Below are positions 1 through 6,074 of a DNA stretch of 6,611 bases, piece by piece; position 1 is the stretch's first letter, and each line of letters starts with the position of its first letter. The notes under the pieces were generated by a model that saw only the letters and a program-made list of their open reading frames with translations, was not told the DNA's origin and ran no database searches. This DNA comes from Methanobacterium sp. (GTDB taxonomy: Archaea > Methanobacteriota > Methanobacteria > Methanobacteriales > Methanobacteriaceae), in assembly GCA_020854975.1 (NCBI GenBank), contig JAHKLQ010000152.1:1-6611 (forward strand), written 5' to 3'. The translations under genes and the position numbers were made by a program.

Positions 1-1257
1 CTCGCCAAATGCCACCAGCATGTCGCCCAGATAAATTATCTCCACTACCTGGGATCTTATTTTACGGGCTTCTTCCACGGATTTTACATTAACTACACTT
101 CCATCCCGGAGTTTCACCAGAGGCCCATCTATACTGTCACAAGGTACCACACAATTACCTTTACCCGGTCTTTCTATTTTCATCTGGGTTCCCACTGCCA
201 GGAATTCCACAATTTCCATGGTAGCAGGGTGAACTGCCATGGCAGCCAGCCCAGTGTTCCTGGATCTGCCGTACCTTAAACGGAACCCACCCTTTGCCTG
301 AGGATAGGATAAAACAGGCCTACCCCCAATGATATCCTTCATATACTTATCATCAACTTTGGTTTCCTCTTCTTTGGAACCATCCTCTGTTTCCTCATCT
401 TTACCTGATTTTTTGGTCTTGGATAAATCATCCAACCAGTCCCAACCCTCCATCTTCAGCATTTTAGCGTATTTCAATACCTTGGGTGCTTTCTGGATAA
501 CCCCCTCCACCATTGCCAGCAGGGCACCTCCCCGCAGGTGATTGGTTTCCACACGTTCCAGGTCTCTATGGGAAACCTCCACCTGATCAGTTGGTTCTCC
601 AGTGACCTCTACTGGTACGTTCTTGGCTGCTAATCGCATTTCATCAGGAGAAGGAGAGTACTGCAGATTAGTTACCTCTGACTCGTATAACTCTGCTTCC
701 TCCACATAACGCTCAATCTCCCTATCGGTAGGTTTGTAGATATCTAATTCCATATGATACCTTATATAATCCGCAATTAAAACTGCAAGTGCAGATGCAG
801 TTCCCCCTGCACTTCTAATGGGGCCTGTGAAGTACACCGCCAGATACCAGGTCTGGTCGAAGTTCCTTTTTATGGCTACTTTGGCTATTCCTTCCAATGG
901 AGCAGCCACCACTCCCTCAGTAAGTATGGATAGTGCTGTTCTCACCGCCTGATCCGCAGCCTCTTCCTTTACCTTATACTGATCTTTGTTACCCAGATCA
1001 GCTTTCAACACTTCATCTGAGGTTACAATCTCTTTAGCCACATAAAAAGCAACTTCCTCACGGGATCTTCCTTCTTCAAGTTCTTTAATGTGTTTAGCTA
1101 TACCTGGAGGGCCCACCAGCCCTTCCACACGTTCTGCCAGGTTTTTTGCCAGGGGAACTTCTGGTTCAATTTCAATATCATGACCCCTCTTCCTGGCCTC
1201 CCTAGCCACCTCATATGCCCTTTCAGTTTCCTCTTCTAAGGTTTCAAAATATCCCAT
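1..1257 (-). CDS. polC: DNA polymerase D large subunit DP2, N-terminal part (partial)
   Basis: This is the large, catalytic subunit of the archaeal replicative family D DNA polymerase, which works with the exonuclease subunit DP1 and PCNA. Reading from the ATG at 1257 to the window edge gives 419 uninterrupted codons, roughly the first 40% of a protein that is usually about 1,100 residues. Family hallmarks seen are FTGPIRSAGGTASAL (residues 143-157) and GGRPVLSYPQAKGGFRFRYG (311-330). The catalytic aspartates lie further C-terminal, outside the window, so activity cannot be judged, nor can the presence of an intein. Residues 279-304 form a Lys/Glu/Asp-rich, probably disordered linker between the two conserved blocks. 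An AGGG ribosome site sits about 8 bases before the ATG. The gene is divergent from Sec61beta. The family assignment is very secure; symbol use varies (polC or polD2). Confidence 0.96.
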   Translation of the reverse strand, partial: MGYFETLEEETERAYEVAREARKRGHDIEIEPEVPLAKNLAERVEGLVGPPGIAKHIKELEEGRSREEVAFYVAKEIVTSDEVLKADLGNKDQYKVKEEAADQAVRTALSILTEGVVAAPLEGIAKVAIKRNFDQTWYLAVYFTGPIRSAGGTASALAVLIADYIRYHMELDIYKPTDREIERYVEEAELYESEVTNLQYSPSPDEMRLAAKNVPVEVTGEPTDQVEVSHRDLERVETNHLRGGALLAMVEGVIQKAPKVLKYAKMLKMEGWDWLDDLSKTKKSGKDEETEDGSKEEETKVDDKYMKDIIGGRPVLSYPQAKGGFRLRYGRSRNTGLAAMAVHPATMEIVEFLAVGTQMKIERPGKGNCVVPCDSIDGPLVKLRDGSVVNVKSVEEARKIRSQVVEIIYLGDMLVAFGE

Positions 1258-1471
1258 GGTAATTCCCTGATCTTTTATCTGTTTTTAAAATAATTCAAAC
1301 AATCATAAGCTGTTTAAACCATTCAGCCCTTAAATTGAATAAAAAACGGTGATTGACCCCCGTCAAAGGTGAACACGACCTAATCTTTACTAACTGTTAT
1401 TGTTGGACAGGTGATTTATACTTTTTTAAACATTTAAAAAAACATAAAATTGTAGGTATTTTTATACTCGA

Positions 1472-1523
1472 TTTTTATAGTGTACCCCCATTACAAATTT
1501 TTATGGTGTACCACCATTACAAA
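1472..1523. repeat. 26-bp tandem direct repeat, two copies
   Basis: Copy 1 is 1472-1497 and copy 2 is 1498-1523. They abut with no spacer and match at 24 of 26 positions, differing at 1479/1505 (A/G) and 1487/1513 (C/A). Each starts with a TTTTTAT stretch and ends in CATTACAAA. In copy 2 the two changes produce a perfect dyad, ATGGTG-TAC-CACCAT (1503-1517); in copy 1 the same dyad is imperfect. An extra TTTTTATA exactly 13 bases before copy 1 (1459-1466) may be a half-unit relic. The position between divergent promoters suggests a protein-binding site, which is an inference. Confidence 0.8.
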
Positions 1524-1589
1524 TATAAGCCTGTAAAATGTAACATAGATATGAATAAAATAATTCAGGGATCATAAATTAAAAAATAA

Positions 1590-1597
1590 TATAAATA
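1590..1597 (+). promoter_or_regulatory. Candidate TATA box for Sec61beta
   Basis: TATAAATA lies 45 bases before the Sec61beta start codon. Archaeal transcription usually begins about 25 bases after the TATA box, which would leave a leader of roughly 20-25 bases, enough for the ribosome site GGTGA at 1631-1635. The distance is similar to that of the TATA-like boxes before membrane genes A and B. The surroundings are very AT-rich, so a chance match is possible. Confidence 0.45.
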
Positions 1598-1642
1598 ATT
1601 AAACTGAAATTTAATAAATTAATCTTATATGGTGATTTGAAT

Positions 1643-1804
1643 ATGGCAAAGAAAGAAAAGAAATACCTCCCACCAAGTGGGGCGGGTCTGGTAAGATACT
1701 TTGAAGAAGAAACCAAAGGCCCCAAACTCAGCCCGGAACAGGTTATTATAATGACTGCTATTCTGGCTGTTTTCTGTATCGCTCTCCGGTTTTCTTACTC
1801 CTGA
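1643..1804 (+). CDS. secG: Preprotein translocase subunit Sec61beta (SecG-type)
   Basis: This 53-residue protein is the small accessory subunit of the archaeal SecYEbeta translocon, which moves or inserts proteins across the cytoplasmic membrane. The N-terminus is cytoplasmic and basic (MAKKEKK), followed by the family signature PPSGAGLVRYFEEE (residues 10-23), a short PKLSPEQ segment (28-33), and a single C-terminal membrane helix at about 34-50. The length equals that of known archaeal Sec61beta proteins. The start is supported by GGTGA at 1631-1635, seven bases before the ATG. It stands alone here, with SecY and SecE elsewhere. PurB follows after 140 bases with its own candidate promoter, so the two are probably separate units. 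Family assignment is secure. Confidence 0.93.
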   Translation: MAKKEKKYLPPSGAGLVRYFEEETKGPKLSPEQVIIMTAILAVFCIALRFSYS

Positions 1805-1810
1805 ACCCCA

Positions 1811-1821
1811 TTACTTTTTTT
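1811..1821 (+). terminator. T-run, possible Sec61beta terminator
   Basis: Seven consecutive T residues (1815-1821) lie 10 bases after the Sec61beta stop codon, with no clear stem-loop before them. Archaeal RNA polymerase can terminate at T-runs alone, so this is plausible but weak. Confidence 0.35.
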
Positions 1822-1844
1822 ACCCTTCCTGTTCAAGGAGTTAG

Positions 1845-1880
1845 TATCAGATACAGAAATATTATCAGATATAATATAAG
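1845..1880 (+). promoter_or_regulatory. Candidate purB promoter with duplicated TATCAGATA
   Basis: A TATA-like stretch AATATAAG lies at 1873-1880, about 65 bases before the purB ATG. The 9-mer TATCAGATA occurs twice, at 1845-1853 and 1863-1871, 18 bases apart. The second copy sits directly where the TFB recognition element would be. Regulator binding there could block transcription; that role is an inference. A second, closer TATA-like candidate is TTTTAAAA at 1903-1910. Confidence 0.4.
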
Positions 1881-1944
1881 CTAAGGAATAATATTTCTAA
1901 GATTTTAAAATTTTTTTGTATACGAATAATTAAGGAGTTTAAAC

Positions 1945-3294
1945 ATGGCTATTCACCCTATAGAATTTCGTTATGGAACCCCGGAAATGAAAGAAATCTG
2001 GGAAGCTGACAATAAGCTTCAAAAAATGCTGGAAGTGGAGGCCGCCCTGGCAGAAGCAGAAGCCCATCTTAAATTAATCCCTGAAGAAGCTGCCCGTGAA
2101 ATAAGAAATAAAGCCAGCACTCAATATGTTACCCCGGAAAGAGTGGCTGAAATTGAGAGGGAAACCAACCATGACATTGCTTCCATTGTTAAAGCTCTAG
2201 CTGAAGTCTGTGAAGATGATGCTGGAGAATATGTGCACTTTGGTGCCACATCCAATGACATTATCGACAGTTCTCAGTCCCTTCTTCTTAAAGGTTCTAT
2301 TGAAATCCTCCAGGAGAAAATAAAACGTCTTGCCAGAATTATCCTGAAACTGGCAGATGAAAATAAAAAAACAGTTTGCATTGGTAGAACCCATGGACAA
2401 CACGCCCTTCCCACTACTTATGGGATGAAATTCGCCCTATGGGCTGATGAACTCCACCGCCAATACGAAAGATTGGAAGCATGTAAAGGAAGGCTCTGTG
2501 TTGGAATGATGACCGGAGCAGTTGGTACCACTGCTGCCCTAGGTGAAAATGGACTGGATGTCCATCTTAAAGTTTCTGAAATACTGGGACTTCCCCCAGT
2601 ACTGATATCCAATCAGGTAGTGCAGAGAGATAACCATGCAGAATACATTATGGGCCTGGCCAACCTCGCCAGTACCCTGGATAAGATAGCTCTTGAAATC
2701 CGTAACCTGCAACGTACAGAGATCAAAGAATTAGGTGAAAGTTTTGACCCGGAAAAACAGGTGGGTTCCAGTACCATGCCCCACAAAATGAACCCCATCA
2801 CTGCTGAGAGAATCTGTGGTGTTTCCAGAATTATAAAAGCATATCCTTCACCTGCTCTTCAAAACAATGCCCTATGGCATGAAAGAGACCTGACTAACTC
2901 CTCATCTGAAAGGATCATGCTCCCTGAGGCATCTATTCTCACGGATTACATCCTGAACCTGACCATCAGGTTAATGGAAAAACTTGTTTTCTACCCTGAG
3001 AACATTGAAAGGAACCTTAACCATACTGGTGGGCTTATTATGGCCGAACGTTTCATGGCCGAACTCACCCGGAGGGGTATGGGAAGGCAAACTGCTTATG
3101 CACTGGTCCGAAAGTGTGCTCTGGAAGCTAATAAGTTAGGAATTGGTTTGAAAGATGTTATACTTCAACAGGATGAGATAAAGGATTATTTAACTCCTGA
3201 AGAGGTGGAGGAAATTATGGATCCGCATACCTATCTGGGATCTTCGGTGCAGATTGTGGAAAATGTTTTGGAAGAATCTAGTAGATGGTTTTAA
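1945..3294 (+). CDS. purB: Adenylosuccinate lyase
   Basis: PurB acts twice in purine synthesis: it cleaves SAICAR to AICAR plus fumarate, and adenylosuccinate to AMP plus fumarate. It is a cytosolic homotetramer of the fumarase/aspartase superfamily. The 449-residue length is normal for the family. Superfamily motifs are in order: HFGATSND (residues 98-105), GRTHGQ with the catalytic-type His150 (147-152), and the flexible signature loop GSSTMPHKMNP (274-284), whose serine is the usual catalytic acid/base. HERDLTNSSSER (312-323) is typical of PurB rather than of argininosuccinate lyase or fumarase, and so is TNHD (74-77). The start is supported by AAGGAG at 1932-1937, seven bases before the ATG. 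No residue seems missing. It is probably monocistronic, with a stem-loop terminator overlapping its stop codon. Confidence 0.97.
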   Translation: MAIHPIEFRYGTPEMKEIWEADNKLQKMLEVEAALAEAEAHLKLIPEEAAREIRNKASTQYVTPERVAEIERETNHDIASIVKALAEVCEDDAGEYVHFGATSNDIIDSSQSLLLKGSIEILQEKIKRLARIILKLADENKKTVCIGRTHGQHALPTTYGMKFALWADELHRQYERLEACKGRLCVGMMTGAVGTTAALGENGLDVHLKVSEILGLPPVLISNQVVQRDNHAEYIMGLANLASTLDKIALEIRNLQRTEIKELGESFDPEKQVGSSTMPHKMNPITAERICGVSRIIKAYPSPALQNNALWHERDLTNSSSERIMLPEASILTDYILNLTIRLMEKLVFYPENIERNLNHTGGLIMAERFMAELTRRGMGRQTAYALVRKCALEANKLGIGLKDVILQQDEIKDYLTPEEVEEIMDPHTYLGSSVQIVENVLEESSRWF

Positions 3295-3332
3295 ACCGCC
3301 CAAATTTTAAAAACCATCTTATATTACTTTTT
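3283..3332 (+). terminator. purB stem-loop terminator
   Basis: A perfect 10-bp inverted repeat, AGATGGTTTT (3283-3292) and AAAACCATCT (3310-3319), has a 17-base loop and is followed by TTTTT at 3328-3332. The left arm overlaps the last purB codons and the first base of the stop codon. The arrangement resembles a bacterial intrinsic terminator. It should separate purB from membrane gene A. Confidence 0.6.
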
Positions 3333-3425
3333 ATCTAATTTTACCTATTAATTTCTCATTAAAACCTTAGATTATTTAATTAAGTAATTTCTTCAGGTTT
3401 TTATCTCTTTTAAAAACGAAAAATT

Positions 3426-3433
3426 AATATAAC
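3426..3433 (+). promoter_or_regulatory. Candidate TATA box for membrane gene A
   Basis: AATATAAC lies 47 bases before the chosen ATG of gene A. The spacing predicts a short leader containing the strong ribosome site, as for Sec61beta and gene B. The AT-rich setting makes this tentative. Confidence 0.4.
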
Positions 3434-3467
3434 ATCAATTAGAAATAATTATTCACTGATTATAAAG

Positions 3468-3475
3468 GGAGGTGA
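3468..3475 (+). promoter_or_regulatory. Strong Shine-Dalgarno site deciding the start of gene A
   Basis: GGAGGTGA is a full-length match to the archaeal anti-Shine-Dalgarno sequence and lies five bases before the ATG at 3481. A GTG at 3472, in frame three codons upstream, falls inside this site, so ribosomes bound here would start at 3481, not 3472. Confidence 0.85.
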
Positions 3476-3480
3476 AAAAG

Positions 3481-4398
3481 ATGGTCGATATCAAAGAGAT
3501 TAAACACATTAGAGCCGCACCATTTACACTGATGTCTTCATCAATTCACGCAATTCTAGCTTTCATTGCAGCAATTCTTATAGTCCTATTCTTTGGAAGC
3601 ATCGCGGCATTCATACCTGGAGCAGGCATGTTCGCTGCTTTCATTGCAGTATTAGGATTAGCCATTATTATCTTGTATCCACTAACTGCGTTCTTCTGGA
3701 ACATACTATCCGCTTTTGTTGTGGCATTATTATACAACTTAATAGCACCTAAAGTGGGTGGTATAAAACTGGGTATGGAAGGAGACGAACTAAAATCACT
3801 TCCAGTGGTATCTGTTGCCCTAATTCTCGCCTGTGTAGCCGCTGTGGTAACTTTCCTCATTGGATTATACATGGGACTGGCTGGTAGTTCAGTGTTATCA
3901 CTTATCAGTGGAGTCATACCCATTGCTGGCACTGCAGTTGCCAATGCCACTAACGCCACTAACGCAACAGTTCCAACCGGCGGACTCTTCGGAGCAATAT
4001 CCGGCATATGGGCCCTGTTCTGGATTATCCTAATGCCTATAATGGCGTTCATATTCTCATTCATTGGATACGCACTGTTCGCCATTTTCTACAACATCAT
4101 AATACCAAAAGTCGGTGGAATGAAACTGATATTCGCCGAAGCAGTAAATGGCTTTGAACTCACCAACATACCAGTGGTACCAGCAGCACTATCAATATCA
4201 GTAGTATCTGCAGTTTTAGGAGCAATATACGGATTCATATCCGGTATAATGACTGGAGACTTCGTTGTGGCAATAATATGGCTTGTAATGTACGCTATAA
4301 TGTACTTCATAATGTATTTCATTATAGTTGCCCTGGCCACCATATTCTACAACTTCCTACAGCCCAGAATCGGTGGAATTAAACTGGTACTGGAATAG
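3481..4398 (+). CDS. Triple-module integral membrane protein A, function unknown
   Basis: This 305-residue, very hydrophobic protein contains three copies of one module. Each begins with a short polar stretch and a P-x-x-L segment (PFTLMSSS at 14-21; LPVVSVAL at 107-114; IPVVPAAL at 230-237), then membrane helices, and ends in YN-x3-P-x2-GG-x-K-L (85-97, 204-216, 290-302). All ten Lys and Arg residues lie at the N-terminus or in module junctions (5, 8, 11, 91, 96, 105, 210, 215, 296, 301). By the positive-inside rule, every junction faces the cytoplasm and each module crosses the membrane an even number of times. Module 2 has a long predicted outside loop (about 134-169) with NATNATNAT at 155-163. 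Start chosen at 3481 from the ribosome site. From memory, the YN...GG...L ending recalls single-module small archaeal and DUF3566-like membrane proteins; that link is untested. No enzyme or transporter motif was recognised. Confidence 0.9.
   Translation: MVDIKEIKHIRAAPFTLMSSSIHAILAFIAAILIVLFFGSIAAFIPGAGMFAAFIAVLGLAIIILYPLTAFFWNILSAFVVALLYNLIAPKVGGIKLGMEGDELKSLPVVSVALILACVAAVVTFLIGLYMGLAGSSVLSLISGVIPIAGTAVANATNATNATVPTGGLFGAISGIWALFWIILMPIMAFIFSFIGYALFAIFYNIIIPKVGGMKLIFAEAVNGFELTNIPVVPAALSISVVSAVLGAIYGFISGIMTGDFVVAIIWLVMYAIMYFIMYFIIVALATIFYNFLQPRIGGIKLVLE
3943..3969 (+). repeat. Three 9-bp coding repeats encoding NAT-NAT-NAT
   Basis: Three consecutive 9-base units in gene A (AATGCCACT, AACGCCACT, AACGCAACA) encode Asn-Ala-Thr each. 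Synonymous differences between units (AAT/AAC, GCC/GCA, ACT/ACA) suggest the amino acids, rather than the DNA, have been kept. Each unit is an N-glycosylation sequon in a loop predicted to lie outside the cell. Confidence 0.8.
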
Positions 4399-4445
4399 AA
4401 ACCGTGGTTTAATTTTCCACCTTTTTACCCTTTTTTATTTTATTT
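4399..4445 (+). terminator. T-rich terminator after gene A
   Basis: Immediately after the stop codon lies a short palindrome AAACC-GT-GGTTT (4399-4410). An alternative 4-bp stem pairs GTGG (4404-4407) with CCAC (4417-4420). These are followed by TTTTT (4422-4426) and TTTTTTATTTTATTT (4431-4445). The stems are weak, but the repeated T-runs fit archaeal termination. The remaining 140 bases before gene B hold only its promoter and ribosome site. Confidence 0.5.
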
Positions 4446-4536
4446 CTACTAATTGTATCCAGAATATCCTTAATCTCCTTAAATCTTACATATCAACACT
4501 TTTTCCATTTTCCTCCAAGAAAATAGAAAAAAATAT

Positions 4537-4544
4537 TATAAAAG
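4537..4544 (+). promoter_or_regulatory. Candidate TATA box for membrane gene B
   Basis: TATAAAAG lies 44 bases before the gene B ATG, preceded by an A-rich purine tract (4519-4533) that could serve as the TFB recognition element. It suggests gene B can be transcribed independently of gene A. Confidence 0.5.
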
Positions 4545-4588
4545 AACTAATGAATATTTAATATTTTACAATTAGGAGGCATATTCAC

Positions 4589-5491
4589 ATGGAAGAATTG
4601 AAAGAAATAAAATCCGTGGCTATTGTGCCCTTCACTTTGATGTCTTCTTCGATATCAGCAGTAATGGGCCTTATATACGCATTGCTATTAATCTTAATAC
4701 TGGGAGTGGTAGCTGTTTTCCTACCATCCACAGCCAGCGCCATCGTTGGTATGCTGTTAACCCTTGCTGTGGCCATCATTATCATTTTCCCAGTGGGATC
4801 ATTTTTACTGAACATTTTATCCTCATTTTTACTGGCCCTTATTTACAATCTACTGGTGCCCCGGGTAGGAGGTATTAAACTGGGAATAGTGGATATGGAA
4901 GAAATCAGATCACTACCTGTCATCCCCTTATCCTTAATGTTATCCATTCTCTACACCATTTTCACCTTCCTGATCATGTTGATAGTGGCTCCCCTGATGA
5001 TGTTAATAATTCAAGGAGCTGCCATTGCCGCTGTCAGCACCACCAGTACTGTGTCAGAATTAGGAGGTCTTGGTGCCCTGGGAATAATAGGTATAATATT
5101 AATGATAATCGCAGTCCCTATAGTGGTTTTCATAGCCACCTTCATATACAGTGCTCTTTCAGCACTTTTATACAACTTCCTGGCACCTAAAATTGGAGGT
5201 ATACAACTCAAATTCTCTTCTGTGAAGGATAATCTCTTTGAAATTAGAAAAATAAAACCCATCCCACTGGCCTTGATCCTTGCCGTGGTTACAACCATTC
5301 TAAACTTCTTAATCTCCATACCCCAAATTGCCATGTATTTCGCATTGGGAGAACCATTAGTTGGGATCGGTTACCTCCTAGGTGACACTGTAGGTTATTT
5401 CATAGTCATCTTCATAACTTACGCCATCATGGTACTCATATACAACTTCTTAAGACCTATGATTGGTGGAGTGGAGTTGGAACTGGAATAA
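4589..5491 (+). CDS. Triple-module integral membrane protein B, paralogue of A
   Basis: This 300-residue membrane protein shares the layout of gene A. The N-terminus is nearly the same (KEIK at 5-8 and PFTLMSSSI at 14-22 are identical in both). Three modules end in YN-x3-P-x2-GG-x-x-L at 86-98, 195-207 and 285-297. Lys and Arg occur only at 5, 8, 92, 97, 107, 201, 208, 213, 220, 221, 223 and 289, so all module junctions are predicted cytoplasmic. The loop matching A's NAT loop is instead Ser/Thr-rich (VSTTSTVSE, 149-157) and lacks Asn. The start is supported by AGGAGG at 4574-4579, nine bases before the ATG. The gene lies 190 bases after A, with its own candidate promoter and a strong terminator. 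Tandem gene duplication after module triplication is the simplest history. Function is unknown; a structural or transport role is only a guess. Confidence 0.9.
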   Translation: MEELKEIKSVAIVPFTLMSSSISAVMGLIYALLLILILGVVAVFLPSTASAIVGMLLTLAVAIIIIFPVGSFLLNILSSFLLALIYNLLVPRVGGIKLGIVDMEEIRSLPVIPLSLMLSILYTIFTFLIMLIVAPLMMLIIQGAAIAAVSTTSTVSELGGLGALGIIGIILMIIAVPIVVFIATFIYSALSALLYNFLAPKIGGIQLKFSSVKDNLFEIRKIKPIPLALILAVVTTILNFLISIPQIAMYFALGEPLVGIGYLLGDTVGYFIVIFITYAIMVLIYNFLRPMIGGVELELE

Positions 5492-5525
5492 AAGTGTTTG
5501 ATGAGGATTTAAACTTAAAAATTAA

Positions 5526-5563
5526 GATAGGTTTGTTTTTTTTAACCTATCCCTTATTTTTTT
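5526..5563 (+). terminator. Stem-loop terminator after gene B
   Basis: An 8-bp inverted repeat, GATAGGTT (5526-5533) and AACCTATC (5544-5551), encloses a ten-base loop containing eight consecutive T residues (5536-5543). A T7 run follows at 5557-5563. Both the loop T-run and the trailing T-run could stop archaeal RNA polymerase. It lies 34 bases after the gene B stop codon. Its tail may overlap the promoter of the next gene. Confidence 0.65.
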
Positions 5564-5589
5564 ATACCACTAAAGAGTGATGAATAACC

Positions 5590-6000
5590 ATGACCCCTCA
5601 TGCTATACAGTGCCGTAAAATTTCCCGGGGACAGGCCACAGGAGAAGTGATCATTTCCCATGATCCTTTAAGTTTCCTGGGCGGTGTTGACCCTCAGACC
5701 GGGAATGTTATAGATAGAGAACATGAACTTTACCAGAAGAATATAAGTGGTAAAATACTGGTAATCCCTTCAGGGAAGGGTTCTACTGTGGGATCTTATG
5801 TGATCTTCCAGATGGCTAAAAACAAAACCGCACCTTTAGCCATTATTGCCATGGAAGCAGAACCCATTATTGCTACCGGAACCATAATGGCCAGTATCCC
5901 CATGGTTGACCAGCCAGAAGAGGATGTTCTTGAAATTTTAAAGGAAGGCGATTTGGTGGCTGTTGATGCTGATTCTGGTGTTATTCAAAAAATGAATTAA
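5590..6000 (+). CDS. Phosphomevalonate dehydratase small subunit (DUF126, aconitase-X swivel domain)
   Basis: The 136-residue protein matches the DUF126 family, the small 'swivel' subunit of aconitase-X enzymes. In archaea with the modified mevalonate pathway, this subunit pairs with a large iron-sulfur subunit to dehydrate 5-phosphomevalonate to trans-anhydromevalonate 5-phosphate, feeding isoprenoid and membrane-lipid synthesis. Visible motifs are [12 protein letters not shown] (31-42), the conserved serine-rich turn [11 protein letters not shown] (60-70), which probably contributes the active-site serine, [18 protein letters not shown] (90-107), and [13 protein letters not shown] (120-132). 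Length is normal. The ATG at 5590 is preceded by GTGAT at 5577-5581, eight bases away, a modest ribosome site. The large subunit is not in this window, so the holoenzyme must be assembled from a distant locus. Other aconitase-X substrates (cis-3-hydroxyproline) exist in bacteria but are unlikely here. Confidence 0.88.
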   Translation: MTPHAIQCRKISRGQATGEVIISHDPLSFLGGVDPQTGNVIDREHELYQKNISGKILVIPSGKGSTVGSYVIFQMAKNKTAPLAIIAMEAEPIIATGTIMASIPMVDQPEEDVLEILKEGDLVAVDADSGVIQKMN

Positions 6001-6027
6001 ATAATCCTGCTTTTTAATCCTGATTTC

Positions 6028-6054
6028 TCTAAGGTGCTTACTTAGACCACCTAA
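6028..6054. other. Overlapping inverted repeats in the convergent intergenic region
   Basis: TCTAAG (6028-6033) can pair with CTTAGA (6041-6046), AGGTG (6032-6036) with CACCT (6048-6052), and TTAG (6042-6045) with CTAA (6051-6054). These pairings share bases and exclude one another. They lie 28 bases past the dehydratase stop codon and could be part of its 3' end, but no long T-run follows, so a terminator call is weak. Confidence 0.35.
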
Positions 6055-6074
6055 CCTGAGACTATCCATTAGAC

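Larger units (their letters stand above)
1258..1642. other. Divergent intergenic region between polC and Sec61beta
   Basis: These 385 AT-rich bases separate two divergent genes and must hold both promoters. For polC (minus strand), TATA-like candidates are TTTAAA at 1313-1318 and TTTTAAAA at 1283-1290; I cannot choose between them. A short inverted repeat TTGAC-CCCC-GTCAA lies at 1353-1366. TTTTTATA recurs at 1459 and 1472, with TTTTTATG at 1498, the latter two as part of a tandem duplication listed separately. The plus strand has a 74-codon open frame from a TTG at 1353. It has no usable ribosome site, resembles no family I know, and runs through the repeats, so I do not call it a gene. The length, over twice that of the other gaps here, leaves room for a regulator site or a small RNA. 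Confidence 0.6.

Noticed and set aside
329..541. A 70-codon plus-strand frame opposite DP2, rich in serine
   Set aside because: It arises from the complement of the Glu/Asp/Lys-rich linker codons of DP2. The minus-strand reading is unmistakably DNA polymerase D.
1353..1577. A 74-codon plus-strand frame starting with TTG in the polC/Sec61beta gap
   Set aside because: Rare start codon, no ribosome site at proper distance, composition like AT-rich intergenic DNA, and it runs through a 26-bp tandem repeat whose length is not a multiple of three, so the two copies are read in different frames.
1643..3294. Sec61beta and purB as one operon
   Set aside because: They are 140 bases apart with a T-run and TATA-like sequences between them, and they have no functional link. 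Read-through cannot be excluded.
3943..3969. The 9-bp coding repeats as a CRISPR-like or phase-variable microsatellite
   Set aside because: Only three units, no spacers, and synonymous differences between units; a nine-base unit would not shift the frame.
3546..4085. A 179-codon minus-strand frame opposite membrane gene A
   Set aside because: It mirrors the codon pattern of the real gene: proline, isoleucine, alanine and asparagine-rich, no family resemblance and no ribosome site. Similar antisense frames lie opposite gene B and the DUF5518-like gene for the same reason.
4328..4561. A 77-codon plus-strand frame overlapping the end of gene A and the following gap
   Set aside because: It starts inside gene A in another frame, lacks a ribosome site and crosses the T-rich terminator and the gene B promoter.
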